Positions 1 to 9,162 of a DNA stretch of 64,000 bases are shown here, piece by piece. The notes beneath the pieces are model-generated. The model searched no databases, was not told the origin of the DNA, and was given only the letters and a program-made list of their open reading frames with translations. The DNA comes from Breznakibacter xylanolyticus (GTDB lineage: Bacteria > Bacteroidota > Bacteroidia > Bacteroidales > Marinilabiliaceae), in the NCBI RefSeq assembly GCF_003254275.1, contig NZ_QKZK01000010.1, forward strand, positions 32,644 through 96,643. Direction: 5' to 3'. Each line of letters begins with the position of its first letter. Position 1 is the first letter of the stretch. The position numbers and the translations under genes are program-made.

Positions 1-239
1 AATCGTCACTGGGTGGAAACCTGCGCCTGCGTTTACCCAATCATCTGAAGTTGGCCAATGGCAAAGTCCTGATCGCTGCCTCGGGCGTGAACCCAAATCC
101 TTTTTTTGAAATTCCTGACATCAGGCGCCCTTTGGTTTCCGAAAAAGCCACGTTGAATGAGATGGCGCGAAATCCATCGTTCGAATTTGATATTGAAACC
201 CGACCGGGGCAAACCCTTTCGTTTGTGGCAGTCCGGTGA
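1..239 (+). CDS. C-terminal fragment of a GH95-like glycosidase (alpha-L-fucosidase/galactosidase family)
   Basis: The frame is open from the window edge to TGA at 237-239, so only about 78 C-terminal residues are visible. They read SSLGGNLRLR..., then NPNPFFEIPDIRRPLVS, and end PGQTLSFVAVR. The 'LGGNLR' start, the 'NPFF..P.I..P..S' core and a closing 'D..T.PGQT' strand match, from memory, the C-terminal beta domain of GH95 enzymes, which remove terminal alpha-L-fucose or alpha-L-galactose from plant polysaccharides. No catalytic residue lies in the visible part, so activity cannot be judged. The position upstream of a hemicellulase block fits a side-chain enzyme. The alternative is another glycosidase with a similar C-terminal sandwich. 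A family search with the full gene would decide. Confidence 0.6.
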   Translation, partial: SSLGGNLRLRLPNHLKLANGKVLIAASGVNPNPFFEIPDIRRPLVSEKATLNEMARNPSFEFDIETRPGQTLSFVAVR

Positions 240-285
240 TTGCAGATGTGTATAATGTTGTAAATCAATAAAACCTCCTTGGAGG

Positions 286-849
286 ATGGTTAAGCTTATG
301 AATGTGATGAAACGATATTTAAAAATAATCATCCTGGGATGGATGCTGTGCACTGTCCAGAACCTTGTTGCCCAAAGTACAACTATTGATACGACAGGGG
401 ATTTATTTAAGGATTTTAGAACCGAGCTCATGTGGGAAGCCAACGTGAAAATCGGAAACACCATTGTTGTGGGCGAGAGCAAACGAGGCATACGGCGCAT
501 CATCCCCATCACCGGCGGCACTTTCTCAGGCTCCAAAATCAAGGGGGATGTGTTGCCCCTGGGCGAGGACTGGCAATTGGTGCGCCCCGATGGCGATACA
601 GAGCTTTATGCCCGTTATCTGCTCAAAACCCACGACGGGCATTTGATTCAGGTCATCAACCGGGCATTGATTCACACCGGAGCCAAAGGCAATGACTTTT
701 ACTGCAAGTCGGTGCTCGATTTGGAAGCACCTGTCGATAGCCCTTATGACTATCTCAATCATGCTGTTTTTATGGGGACCATCCGATTTCCGGTACTCCA
801 ACCGGGCGAGGATCCCTATGTTATTATTGGGGTGTATCGAGTGATGTAA
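286..849 (+). CDS. Secreted DUF3237 (UPF0311) family protein
   Basis: The 187-residue frame starts with a hydrophobic export signal (KRYLKIIILGWMLCTVQNLVAQ). The rest is a single DUF3237-like beta-barrel domain: 'RGIRRIIPITGGTFSG', 'G.VLP.G.DWQLVRPDG.TEL.ARY.L.T.DG..I.V.NR' and a closing 'Y.....F.GT.RF' are hallmarks of that family. Its biochemical role is not established. Members often sit beside carbohydrate or aromatic catabolic genes, and here it lies between a GH95-like gene and a GH5-GH43 gene. ATG codons at 286, 298 and 307 are all possible. The export signal is most compact from 298 or 307, and the GGAGG at 281-285 is too close to 286 to act on that start. Family call is solid, function unknown. 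Confidence 0.8.
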   Translation: MVKLMNVMKRYLKIIILGWMLCTVQNLVAQSTTIDTTGDLFKDFRTELMWEANVKIGNTIVVGESKRGIRRIIPITGGTFSGSKIKGDVLPLGEDWQLVRPDGDTELYARYLLKTHDGHLIQVINRALIHTGAKGNDFYCKSVLDLEAPVDSPYDYLNHAVFMGTIRFPVLQPGEDPYVIIGVYRVM

Positions 850-850
850 T

Positions 851-940
851 GGGGGAAAGTGCCTGAGTGAGGAAAGTGTCTGAGGAAGAAAGTGCAAAAG
901 TGCAAGAGTACAAGAGTGCAAAAGTTCAAGAGGAAGAATA
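851..940 (+). repeat. Purine-rich low-complexity tract (GTGCAAGAG-type)
   Basis: Directly after the DUF3237 gene the + strand becomes a run of short variant words such as AAGTGCAAAAGTGCAAGAG and TACAAGAGTGCAAAAG, almost all purine apart from single TGC or TAC steps. The same vocabulary, in the opposite orientation, fills intergenic DNA near 36.0, 36.5, 37.7, 42.7, 42.95 and 52.4 kb. No coding potential is seen. Confidence 0.65.
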
Positions 941-1026
941 ATGTGGCTAATGGACGAAGTCGCTTTGCATAGCAAAGAAAGAATGAGCTTGGAAGAGTAT
1001 CGTAATTAATAATAAACCTTAATCAG

Positions 1027-1554
1027 ATGGAAAATAAATACGAAGAATTAGAGAAATTGAATGACTTGTTTCAGCGCGGTGTGATCACCGAGGCCGAATA
1101 TGAACGCGAGAAAGAGAAGCTGCTCAATGGGAGTTTTGCTTCCTCGCAAGCTCCCTTGTTTGGGATGGCCGAAAATAGTTATCTGATGATGATGCACCTC
1201 TCCCTTTTATCGGGGTGCATCTATCCTTTGCTGGGTCTCATTGCCCCGCTGGTGTTGTGGTTGATCAATAAAGATAATAACCCCAATGTGGATCGCCACG
1301 GAAGGGTCATTTTTAATTTCATGATCAGTTTTGCCATTTACATGGCTGTGGCGGTGATGTTATTGATTCCTTTTGGGATGTTTTTTTCCATCGCGCACCT
1401 GCTTTCACCATTGGCATTTTTCTCGGGGTTCTTTCCCTTGTTGGTGCTGCCAATACTCTGTATTGTTTTTGTGGTGATGGCTGCCATAAGAGCCAATAAT
1501 GGGGTGTTGTGGCATTACCCGTTGAGCATTCGGTTTTTTAAAGTGGATGAATAG
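1027..1554 (+). CDS. SHOCT-DUF4870 small membrane protein
   Basis: This 175-residue protein begins with a short SHOCT-like helix pair (residues 3-35: EELEKLNDLFQRGVITEAEYEREKEKLL), a module common at the ends of small membrane proteins. About four hydrophobic segments follow, with the 'HL..L.G...P..G.I.PL..W...K..NP..D.HGR..FNF..S' signature of DUF4870. DUF4870 proteins are widespread Tic20-like inner-membrane proteins of unknown role. There is no signal peptide, so the first membrane segment should direct insertion. The gene is flanked by intergenic DNA and shows no operon link to the hydrolases beside it. Family assignment is confident, the function is not known. Confidence 0.85.
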   Translation: MENKYEELEKLNDLFQRGVITEAEYEREKEKLLNGSFASSQAPLFGMAENSYLMMMHLSLLSGCIYPLLGLIAPLVLWLINKDNNPNVDRHGRVIFNFMISFAIYMAVAVMLLIPFGMFFSIAHLLSPLAFFSGFFPLLVLPILCIVFVVMAAIRANNGVLWHYPLSIRFFKVDE

Positions 1555-1622
1555 GAGTCTTGGGTGTTGAGTTGAAATTTTATGCATGAATGATATGAAA
1601 CGAGCCATGAGTTAGCCTTTTT

Positions 1623-1690
1623 ATACACAGGGGGATGACTATTGGCGAGTTCCATATGGCCATTGAAAAACAAATTATAAACATATGAAA
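1623..1690 (+). repeat. Leader segment of the GH5-GH43 gene, duplicated at 9262-9329
   Basis: The 60 bases before the GH5-GH43 start (ACACAGGGGGATGACTATTG..., GGCGAGTTCCAT, TTGAAAAACAAATTATA, then ATGAAAA) recur at 9262-9329 with roughly 85 percent identity by eye, including the ATGAAAA. The second copy lies inside a repeat element and opens no gene. Either a promoter/leader was copied, or both derive from one mobile sequence. Confidence 0.7.
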
Positions 1691-4600
1691 AGGAAGTTGT
1701 TGAAATTATTGATGGTTGCTCTCCTAACGGTCAGCGCCATGGATGTGTATGCTTGGATTGGGAGCCCGACGCCCCGTTTGCATGTGGAGGGGCGTTTCCT
1801 CAAGGATCCCCATGGCAATGTGGTGAACCTGCATGGTTTTGCACAAACGTATAGTCCCTATTTTAATGAAAATGGAACCAAGTGGACCAATTATAATGTG
1901 GCCGGATGTTTGAATTATAACAAAAAGGTGATTGACGACATTATGGCCGCCGGATGGAAAATGAATTTCATGCGTTTGCACATGGATCCGTACTGGAGTA
2001 ACGAGCCCGGATGTAAACTCGATTACCATGAAGCTCACAATTGCTTTAGTGAAGCCCGATTCCGGACGTATCTCGATCAAGTGTTTATTCCGATGGCCGA
2101 ATATGCCGCTTCCAAAGGTCTTTATGTGGTGATGCGACCTCCGGGCGTGAGTCCTGAAGAGATTGAGGTGGGGGATAGCTATAATCAATATTTGATGTTG
2201 GTTTGGGATATTGTTTCATCACATCCCAAATTAAAGAACCACCCTGCCATCATGTACGAATTGGCCAATGAGCCCATTCGCATCAAAGGCCCTAACGGGG
2301 ATTATGGCAACAATTCGCAAGGTCATTTTGATAAACTCAAGGAGTATCTGCAGCCCATCGTTAATAAAATTCGAGCCAATGGCACCCAAAATGTGCTCTG
2401 GATTCCTGGCTTGGGCTGGCAGGCCAAGTACAAGGGCTTTGCCGTCAACCCCATTGAGGGGAAGGACATTGGTTATGCCATTCACGTTTATCCCGGATGG
2501 TTTGGAAGTGCCGATGGCGGGAATACTTCTACAATCAATGGTTATGATGGCTTTAAAAAAGCTTGGGATGAGGAAATTAAACCGGTATCTGACATTGCCC
2601 CCATCATGGTGACGGAGATGGATTGGGCTGATGAAATGTATCAGTCGTCGTGGGGAAAAGGATATACCGGCGTGGCCGGGGGTGTCGGGTTTGGTGCCAA
2701 CTTTAAGAAAATCATGGACGAAACGGGCAACGTGAGCTGGCTCTTCTTCACCGATGCGCATCTATTGGCCAAATTTAAAAATGAACCCCCTGCTGCCGGC
2801 GAAGCCTATACCTTTCTCAACGATCCCGAAGCTTGTCCCTGGCCTTGCTATCATTGGTTTGAGGAGTATTCAAAAATTAACTACCCTCGCCCCGATTTTA
2901 CCTACCGTTCATCAAGTGATAACGGTGACGGAACTTTTACCAACCCTGTTGTGTTTGGCGATTTTCCAGATCCCGACGTGATTCGGGTGGGCGATGTCTA
3001 TTACATGTCCACCACCACCATGCACCATTTTCCCGGTGCTACCATTTTGAAATCCTACGACCTGGTCAACTGGCAATATTGCAGCAATCCGTTGGAGAAA
3101 ATCGAATCGTCTGATTGTTACAATCTCGACGGGTGCAATCGTTACAGTCATGGTCAGTGGGCCAGTAGTTTAAAGTACCATAAAGGCACTTATTATCTTC
3201 ATTTCAATACGCTCGATGAGGGCAGTTACCTGCTTACTGCCACCGATCCAGAGGGTACCTGGACCAAACGGAAATTGGAGAAGTCGTTTTATGATGCCGG
3301 TCTTTTTTTTGATGATGATGACAAATTGTATGTCGTTTATGGCATCGCCAACCTGCGCATCGCACAATTGGATGCTGATTTTAAAGTGGTGAAGGACGAG
3401 GCTTTGTCCCTCGGCAATGTGGAAGCCGGCATCGTCAATACCGGAACTGAGGGGTGCCATATGTATAAAATCAATGGCTACTATTACATCTATGCCACAA
3501 CCGGCGGTCAGTATGCCACGCAGGTGGCCTTCCGTTCGACTTCGGTTTTTGGGACTTACGATGAAAAGGAGGTCTTTAATTTCGAGCGCATCCACCAGGG
3601 GCCCCTCATTCAAACCCAAACGGGCGAGTGGTGGACCATTCTCTTTGCCGACAAAGGGGCGTATGGCCGTCTGCCAACCTTGCAGCCTGTTACCTGGGTT
3701 GATAACTGGCCCATGGTGGGGGTGAACGGAAAGGGTGTGACCACTTATGCCAAGCCTAACGTGGGGAATGTGTATCCGGCAACGGCTTTGCCCACCAACG
3801 ACAATTTCCGTCATTACAAACTTTCGCCTCAGTGGGAGTGGAATCACAATCCCGACGATGCCAAGTGGTCACTGGTGAAACGTGCCGGTTTTCTGCGCTT
3901 ATACACAGCCAACGTTACCGACAATTTGCGTACTGCCAAAAATACCATTACCCAACGCATCTTAGGTTTCCCTAAAAATGAATACCTGTCGTACGGGACA
4001 GTAAAGTTACACCTCGATAACATGGTGAATGGCGACATCACCGGATTGGCCGTGTTCCAGGATCCATACGCTTATGTGGGTGTGAAGATGGACAATGGCC
4101 AAAAGAGCATCGTTTGGTTCAATTCATCTGCCAATACCTTACAAACCGGTGCAGCTATTGCGGATGATGTGGTTTACCTCCGTGCCGTGGCCAATTACAA
4201 CACCAGTAAGGCCGATTTTTATTACAGCACCGATGATGTCACTTACACCCTGGTTGGGACTTTGGATATGAAATACAGCCTGTCGGTATTCGTGGGCAAC
4301 CGTTTCTGCATTTTTAACTATGCCACTTCAGCTTTGGGTGGGTATGTGGATGTGGATTGGTTCTCGACCGAAAAGGCTTTTTCGGAGAACGCATTTTACG
4401 ATGATTCATTTAAAGGTTACAGTGAAGAAACATTGACCCTTTCGGAACTGTCAACAGACAATACTACTCTGAACCTGCTCACCGGCAGTGCCAAAAGCTT
4501 TAAGGTGACGGCCAAGTTTTTGGATGGTCATACCGAAGATGTTACGCTCAAAGCGACCTATCTCATTTCAAATCCTGCGGTGGTGGCCATCAAAAACGGA

Positions 4601-6079
4601 CAATTAATCACCAAGTCCAATGGTGATGCCACGGTGACTGTGACCTATCAGGGTGGCATGGGCGAGGCCAAATCCATCGTGATGACCGTTGCAGCTTCTT
4701 ATTTCCCCCTGGCAACAGGCTTGTTCAATCCCTCCATTCACGAAACCGGGACATTTGATGCTGCCACCAAAACAGTGGTAACCGGGAAATATGGTTTTGC
4801 TGGTTGGCAGTACAGTGCAGGCCTCGATTTGTCGAATTACAAATACCTGGTGGCAAAATTGGCTTCCTCCACATCCGGCGGTGCATCGTTCCGTGCCTAT
4901 GATGAGAGCAGTTATTGGACCAAGCCGGTGTTGGCAGACTTCGGCTCCGGTACCCGGGCGGTCATCAATCTGGCCAATTCTGTGAAAAACGAGACGACCA
5001 TCGCCTTTGACCCTTCACACATCTACATCATCGGTTTTTGGTCGATGGGTGGCACCCCCATTGTGCTCAGTGATGTTTATGTCACCAACAACGATGATTT
5101 TTCTAAACCGTTGCCCACCGACCCGATGATTACCCTCGTATCCAATCAGGTCGTAGGCGGAACCGTAAAGGGTGGGGGTGTTTATGCCATTGGTGCTTCG
5201 TGTAAAGTCACTGCCACCCCGGCTGAAGGTTATTCGTTTGCTTATTGGATGGAAAATGGAACCATTGTCTCCTCGGATGCAGCTTATACGTTTACGGTGA
5301 GCGGTGCTCGCGATCTGACGGCCTATTTCACCATGAGCAATAACAACTTTAAGGTACAGGCTGTCGATTGTTCATGCCGGGGTGCCAATGATGGGGTCAT
5401 TGAATTGACCTTCACCCGTTCCGGGAGTTATACCATTGCCGTGACTGCCGATGGGTATAGCAAAAGCGGCACCGCCACAGGTACTTATCGTCTGTCACCA
5501 CTGGCTCCTGGGACTTATCGAGTGAGTGTTTCGTCTGAATCGTCTGCCGATCCTGTTGTTTTCACCGTGGTGGTGGGGCAACCCGATGAATTGACGGTGA
5601 TGAAAGTGGCTGTGGAAAATGGCAAGGCTCAATATCAATTGAGTGGTGCAGATCAATATTATGTGTCGGTAAACGATGAATGGGTAATTGCCAAATCGGC
5701 CAGTGTGGATGTGGCATTAAAAGCCGGCGAAAACCGGGTGACCATTCGCACCGATGTGGCTTGCCAGGGGCAATATGACGAAACCATTTATTTGGATAAA
5801 AACGGGGCGTTGCTTTTGACTTCTTCGTTAGCCGATCAGACCTTGCGTCTGTCGCCCAATCCGGTGGACTGCGAAGCGACTCTCGTTGTGCCGGGCGATG
5901 ATGAGCGTGTGATGGTTGAGATCGTTTCGTTGAGAGGTGTTACGCATGATCAGCGCATCTATCATCTTGATTCCCATCGGGACGTGTTGCTGGATGTCTC
6001 AGCATTGCCAGCCGGTATCTACACCGTGAAAGTGGTTGGGGCAACCGTGAATGCAGCCATTAAAATGGTGAAGCAGTGA
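1685..6079 (+). CDS. Bifunctional GH5-GH43 hemicellulase with accessory modules and T9SS C-terminal domain
   Basis: This 1464-residue secreted enzyme has a signal peptide (about 1-23) and a GH5 barrel (about 30-405), with acid/base Glu196 in YELANEP and nucleophile Glu311 in VTEMDW. A GH43 five-bladed propeller follows (about 420-690), with base Asp429 in FPDPDV and acid Glu589 in GTEGCHMYK, then the GH43-associated concanavalin-like sandwich (about 715-895). After that come a BIG2-like domain (about 919-992), a CBM-like sandwich (about 1005-1138), a bacterial-repeat domain (about 1147-1215), a SprB-like repeat (about 1220-1300) and a C-terminal sorting domain (about 1387-1464, LSPNPV...PAGIYTVKV). 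GH5 plus GH43 suggests backbone cutting coupled to release of arabinose or xylose. The terminal domain predicts T9SS export to the cell surface. Substrate specificity is inferred; the GH5 subfamily was not assigned. Confidence 0.88.
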   Translation: MKRKLLKLLMVALLTVSAMDVYAWIGSPTPRLHVEGRFLKDPHGNVVNLHGFAQTYSPYFNENGTKWTNYNVAGCLNYNKKVIDDIMAAGWKMNFMRLHMDPYWSNEPGCKLDYHEAHNCFSEARFRTYLDQVFIPMAEYAASKGLYVVMRPPGVSPEEIEVGDSYNQYLMLVWDIVSSHPKLKNHPAIMYELANEPIRIKGPNGDYGNNSQGHFDKLKEYLQPIVNKIRANGTQNVLWIPGLGWQAKYKGFAVNPIEGKDIGYAIHVYPGWFGSADGGNTSTINGYDGFKKAWDEEIKPVSDIAPIMVTEMDWADEMYQSSWGKGYTGVAGGVGFGANFKKIMDETGNVSWLFFTDAHLLAKFKNEPPAAGEAYTFLNDPEACPWPCYHWFEEYSKINYPRPDFTYRSSSDNGDGTFTNPVVFGDFPDPDVIRVGDVYYMSTTTMHHFPGATILKSYDLVNWQYCSNPLEKIESSDCYNLDGCNRYSHGQWASSLKYHKGTYYLHFNTLDEGSYLLTATDPEGTWTKRKLEKSFYDAGLFFDDDDKLYVVYGIANLRIAQLDADFKVVKDEALSLGNVEAGIVNTGTEGCHMYKINGYYYIYATTGGQYATQVAFRSTSVFGTYDEKEVFNFERIHQGPLIQTQTGEWWTILFADKGAYGRLPTLQPVTWVDNWPMVGVNGKGVTTYAKPNVGNVYPATALPTNDNFRHYKLSPQWEWNHNPDDAKWSLVKRAGFLRLYTANVTDNLRTAKNTITQRILGFPKNEYLSYGTVKLHLDNMVNGDITGLAVFQDPYAYVGVKMDNGQKSIVWFNSSANTLQTGAAIADDVVYLRAVANYNTSKADFYYSTDDVTYTLVGTLDMKYSLSVFVGNRFCIFNYATSALGGYVDVDWFSTEKAFSENAFYDDSFKGYSEETLTLSELSTDNTTLNLLTGSAKSFKVTAKFLDGHTEDVTLKATYLISNPAVVAIKNGQLITKSNGDATVTVTYQGGMGEAKSIVMTVAASYFPLATGLFNPSIHETGTFDAATKTVVTGKYGFAGWQYSAGLDLSNYKYLVAKLASSTSGGASFRAYDESSYWTKPVLADFGSGTRAVINLANSVKNETTIAFDPSHIYIIGFWSMGGTPIVLSDVYVTNNDDFSKPLPTDPMITLVSNQVVGGTVKGGGVYAIGASCKVTATPAEGYSFAYWMENGTIVSSDAAYTFTVSGARDLTAYFTMSNNNFKVQAVDCSCRGANDGVIELTFTRSGSYTIAVTADGYSKSGTATGTYRLSPLAPGTYRVSVSSESSADPVVFTVVVGQPDELTVMKVAVENGKAQYQLSGADQYYVSVNDEWVIAKSASVDVALKAGENRVTIRTDVACQGQYDETIYLDKNGALLLTSSLADQTLRLSPNPVDCEATLVVPGDDERVMVEIVSLRGVTHDQRIYHLDSHRDVLLDVSALPAGIYTVKVVGATVNAAIKMVKQ

Positions 6080-6165
6080 TAATGTATTGTCGTAAGTTCA
6101 ATTGATTATAATGAGATATCCTCATGTCCCCCTTTGGGGGATGTGGGGGTTAATTTGATAAATAT

Positions 6166-6858
6166 ATGAAAACCAAACATTTGATTTATACCATGTTTTC
6201 TGTCCTGCTGTTGATGGCGGGCTGTTCCGGTGATGATGCCACTCCGCCTCCCGGGGCGGTGGTGTTGGTGTCGCCCGCAGGGAGTGAAGTATGTGTCAAA
6301 GGCAAAACCACTTCGGGAACCACAACTTCGATGGTGGCCTTTTCCTGGAAAGCTGCTGAGGGAGCTGAGAATTATCGGGTTGATGTTACCAATTTGAATA
6401 CTCAAGCCAAGGTGAGTCAAACGGTCAAAGGGGTGACTTTTAGTACCGCTTTGGATGTGAATGCCTATTATTCATGGCAAATCACAGCTCTCAATGGGGG
6501 GGGTGAATCATCCAGCGAGGCTTTTGGGTTTTACCTTTCTGGTACGCCTGCGTCGAATTATGCGCCTTTCCCGGCCGAACTCACCTTTCCGACCATGGAT
6601 GCCGTGCTCAGTGCAGGGAGTGAAAGCGCCTTGTCTGTATCGTTTCAGTGGATGGGAACCGATTTGGACAACGATGTGGCCGGGTATCTTTTTTACCTCG
6701 ATCAAGCTGATGCCTCCACACAGGTCGGTTCGTTGCTCTCTTCCGGGGCGGTTACCCATTCTCTTGACCGTGGGAAAACCTACTTCTGGAAGGTGGTCAC
6801 CACCGATAAGGCCGGTAACAATTCGACTTCGGCGGTGGCTTCTTTTTCGATTCAATGA
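6166..6858 (+). CDS. Lipoprotein with two fibronectin III-like domains
   Basis: The 230-residue product has a lipoprotein signal (LLLMAGCSGDD, Cys20) followed by two FnIII-like beta sandwiches (about 28-125 and 135-230). Each contains 'V.FSWKA.EGAENYRVDV' or 'VSFQW.G.D.DNDVAGYLFYLD' strands and ends in an aromatic 'YYSWQITA' or 'YFWKVVTTDKAGN' strand. Such lipoproteins in polysaccharide loci often act as surface glycan-binding or spacer proteins, but no binding residues can be identified here. It lies 86 bp after the GH5-GH43 gene and 101 bp before a GH43 gene, so co-transcription is plausible. A hairpin with C5/G5 arms at 6127-6150 precedes it. Function is inferred from context only. Confidence 0.7.
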   Translation: MKTKHLIYTMFSVLLLMAGCSGDDATPPPGAVVLVSPAGSEVCVKGKTTSGTTTSMVAFSWKAAEGAENYRVDVTNLNTQAKVSQTVKGVTFSTALDVNAYYSWQITALNGGGESSSEAFGFYLSGTPASNYAPFPAELTFPTMDAVLSAGSESALSVSFQWMGTDLDNDVAGYLFYLDQADASTQVGSLLSSGAVTHSLDRGKTYFWKVVTTDKAGNNSTSAVASFSIQ

Positions 6859-6959
6859 TGTTTGATCCTGTGCATCAGATCGTACCGAAATGCTAAAGTA
6901 TTTGATGGATGATAATAGTTTAATAAATCAATACAAAACCTCATTTTAATGATTTAGTA

Positions 6960-9071
6960 ATGGGAAATATTCAATTGTTGTTCAAAAAGAAGTCCTTGCT
7001 GCTGTTGGTGGCTTTGTCTTCAACGTTGCCGATTGTTGCGCAAACAAAAGGCAAAGTGAATCAGCAGATGGATGTGCAAACATCTTCAAAATATGTTTTT
7101 AAGGGAGCCGGAAATCCTTATCTTCCTTTGTGGGAGCATTTGCCCGATGGCGAACCCCGCGTGTTCGAAGACCCGGATAATCCGGGGAAATATCGTGCTT
7201 ACATCATTGGTTCGCACGACTTGCGTTATACCAGTTATTGCGGTCCCGACATCCGGATGTGGTCGGCGCCGGTTGAGAATTTGAGTGAGTGGCGCGACGA
7301 AGGCCCCATCTTTACTTACAACATCGAGGGTCAGTGGGATGTGATGTATGCACCCGATTTGGTGGAAGTGAAACGTAAAGACGGAACCAAAGATTATTAC
7401 CTGTTCCCTCACAGTCGTGGTCGTCATCGCGAAGCCATGGTGTGCAAAGGATCTCGTCCCGATGGTCCATTCACGCCCATCAACCTCAATGAGGATGGAA
7501 CCCGCACCGTTCCCGGGAGTATTTTGGGTTTCGACCCGGCCGTATATGTTGAATACGTGACCGATCCCAGTGATCCTGATTTTGAAATCGGTTTCCGGGC
7601 TTATGGCTTTTGGGGATTTCAGCGTTCCATGGCTGCGCAGTTGGATCAGAATACCATGTATTCCCTGCGCCCCGGCACCGAAGTGGTGAACTACTTGCTT
7701 CCTGCCAGCGCTCGATACGGGGTTATCAAAGACCCTCAGGGAACGGTATATCCCAATGTGTATCCCGATCAGGATTTGGGCACGTTCAACTTCTTTGAAG
7801 CTTCGTCTATTCGCAAGGTGGGTAATAAGTACATCACGGTTTTTAGTGGCTATTCCGGTCCCGAATATGGGGTGGGGAGTTCCAACTCGACTTTGCGGTA
7901 TGCCGTTGCTGACTCGCCTTTGGGCCCCTGGAAAAGTGGCGGCGTATTGGTCGATTCGCGTGGTCCGGTGTTGAATCAGGACGGTTCCAAAATTGTGACG
8001 GCCAATGGTGGTCACAATACTCACGGTAGCATTGAGCAAATAAATGATCAATGGTATGTGTTCTATCACCGTCCGCCACGCAACTTCGGGTATGCCCGTC
8101 AGGCGGTGGTGGAACCCATCACGATTCAGTGGGATGAAAAACCCGTTGCCCAAGGCGGGACAGCTGTTATCCGTGGTTTCGATCCTTATGCAAACGATCA
8201 GGTTTGGCAGTTGAAGGACAGTCAGGGAGTGGAATACAAAGGTGCCCAAGTGACTTCCGAAGGTTTCCATCTGTATGGTCTTGATCCCTATCAGTATTAT
8301 TCGGCCGGATATGCCTGTTATCTTTCGGATGTGAGCATTCAACAGGATTCATGGGATGTTTGGGATAACCACATGCCCATCACCAATATGAAGAATGGAC
8401 ACATCGTTGGATTTAAGCACTTTGGCTTTGCCGGACTTGACAACGACACCAAAGGTCTGAAAGCGTTTGAGGGTGCCCAAAAAGGGAATGAAACAGCTTT
8501 CAACCTGTTTATTGCACCCAAAACAACCAAGAGCTTTAAAGTGAATGTTTGGCTCGATGGGCCTTGGGATAATGCCGTTTGGAATGGAACGAAAATTGGC
8601 GAAATTGTGGTGTCGGCCAATTCAAAACAAGAGGTTACGAAATTCACCATCGATGTGGCCAAATATGTGGAAGGATTGGATCGAAAACACGCCATTTATC
8701 TGGTTGCCGAAGGTGCCGAGCAGGATGCACTTTGCGATTTCATGGGGCTGGGTTTCAGTTCTGCCACGAAACCCATTCAGCGTCCGGTTGTTCCTGTGGT
8801 AAGCATTTCTGTCAACGGCAAAGCCATTGAGTTGCCTGCTACCCCTGTACGTTCAACGAACGAAAATGGCATTACAGGCTACAATTTGTATGAAACCACC
8901 GTAAAGCTTCCTGCCGGAACCTCTAAAAAACCGGTTGTGAGAGCTTCGGCCAGCAACAAAGCCGTGAAGATGGTCATCACCCAGGCCGAATCGACCACCG
9001 GAACCGCTCAGGTAAAATGCGACTTCAACGGTGTGGTGAAAACCTACAACGTGGTGTTTGCTGCTGAGTAA
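6960..9071 (+). CDS. Secreted GH43-like arabinofuranosidase/xylosidase with C-terminal beta domains
   Basis: This 703-residue protein has a signal peptide (about 1-28) and a GH43-type propeller (about 45-400). The base is probably Asp71 in VFEDPDNPGKYRAYIIGSHD, and the likely general acid is Glu280 in FNFFEASSIRK. The SHDL and GGHNTHGS motifs near the active site are typical of one GH43 branch acting on arabinoxylan or arabinan. A CBM-like sandwich follows (about 415-600), then a beta domain of about 95 residues (VVSISVNGK...). No T9SS domain is present, so a periplasmic or outer-membrane location is more likely. The enzyme would remove arabinose or xylose from imported oligosaccharides. The exact subfamily is uncertain. 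Confidence 0.8.
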   Translation: MGNIQLLFKKKSLLLLVALSSTLPIVAQTKGKVNQQMDVQTSSKYVFKGAGNPYLPLWEHLPDGEPRVFEDPDNPGKYRAYIIGSHDLRYTSYCGPDIRMWSAPVENLSEWRDEGPIFTYNIEGQWDVMYAPDLVEVKRKDGTKDYYLFPHSRGRHREAMVCKGSRPDGPFTPINLNEDGTRTVPGSILGFDPAVYVEYVTDPSDPDFEIGFRAYGFWGFQRSMAAQLDQNTMYSLRPGTEVVNYLLPASARYGVIKDPQGTVYPNVYPDQDLGTFNFFEASSIRKVGNKYITVFSGYSGPEYGVGSSNSTLRYAVADSPLGPWKSGGVLVDSRGPVLNQDGSKIVTANGGHNTHGSIEQINDQWYVFYHRPPRNFGYARQAVVEPITIQWDEKPVAQGGTAVIRGFDPYANDQVWQLKDSQGVEYKGAQVTSEGFHLYGLDPYQYYSAGYACYLSDVSIQQDSWDVWDNHMPITNMKNGHIVGFKHFGFAGLDNDTKGLKAFEGAQKGNETAFNLFIAPKTTKSFKVNVWLDGPWDNAVWNGTKIGEIVVSANSKQEVTKFTIDVAKYVEGLDRKHAIYLVAEGAEQDALCDFMGLGFSSATKPIQRPVVPVVSISVNGKAIELPATPVRSTNENGITGYNLYETTVKLPAGTSKKPVVRASASNKAVKMVITQAESTTGTAQVKCDFNGVVKTYNVVFAAE

Positions 9072-9162
9072 TGACTGAAACTCGGTGCCCGCTCTGTGTT
9101 CCTCTGTGTAATAATTATTTAGAGGAACACACCGATGCTCCGGAGATTTACAGAGTTTTTTT

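Noticed and set aside
7086..8342. Long 418-residue frame antisense to the GH43 gene
   Set aside because: It mirrors the strong codon bias of the real gene and shows no protein features. The same holds for the 345-residue frame antisense to the flippase.
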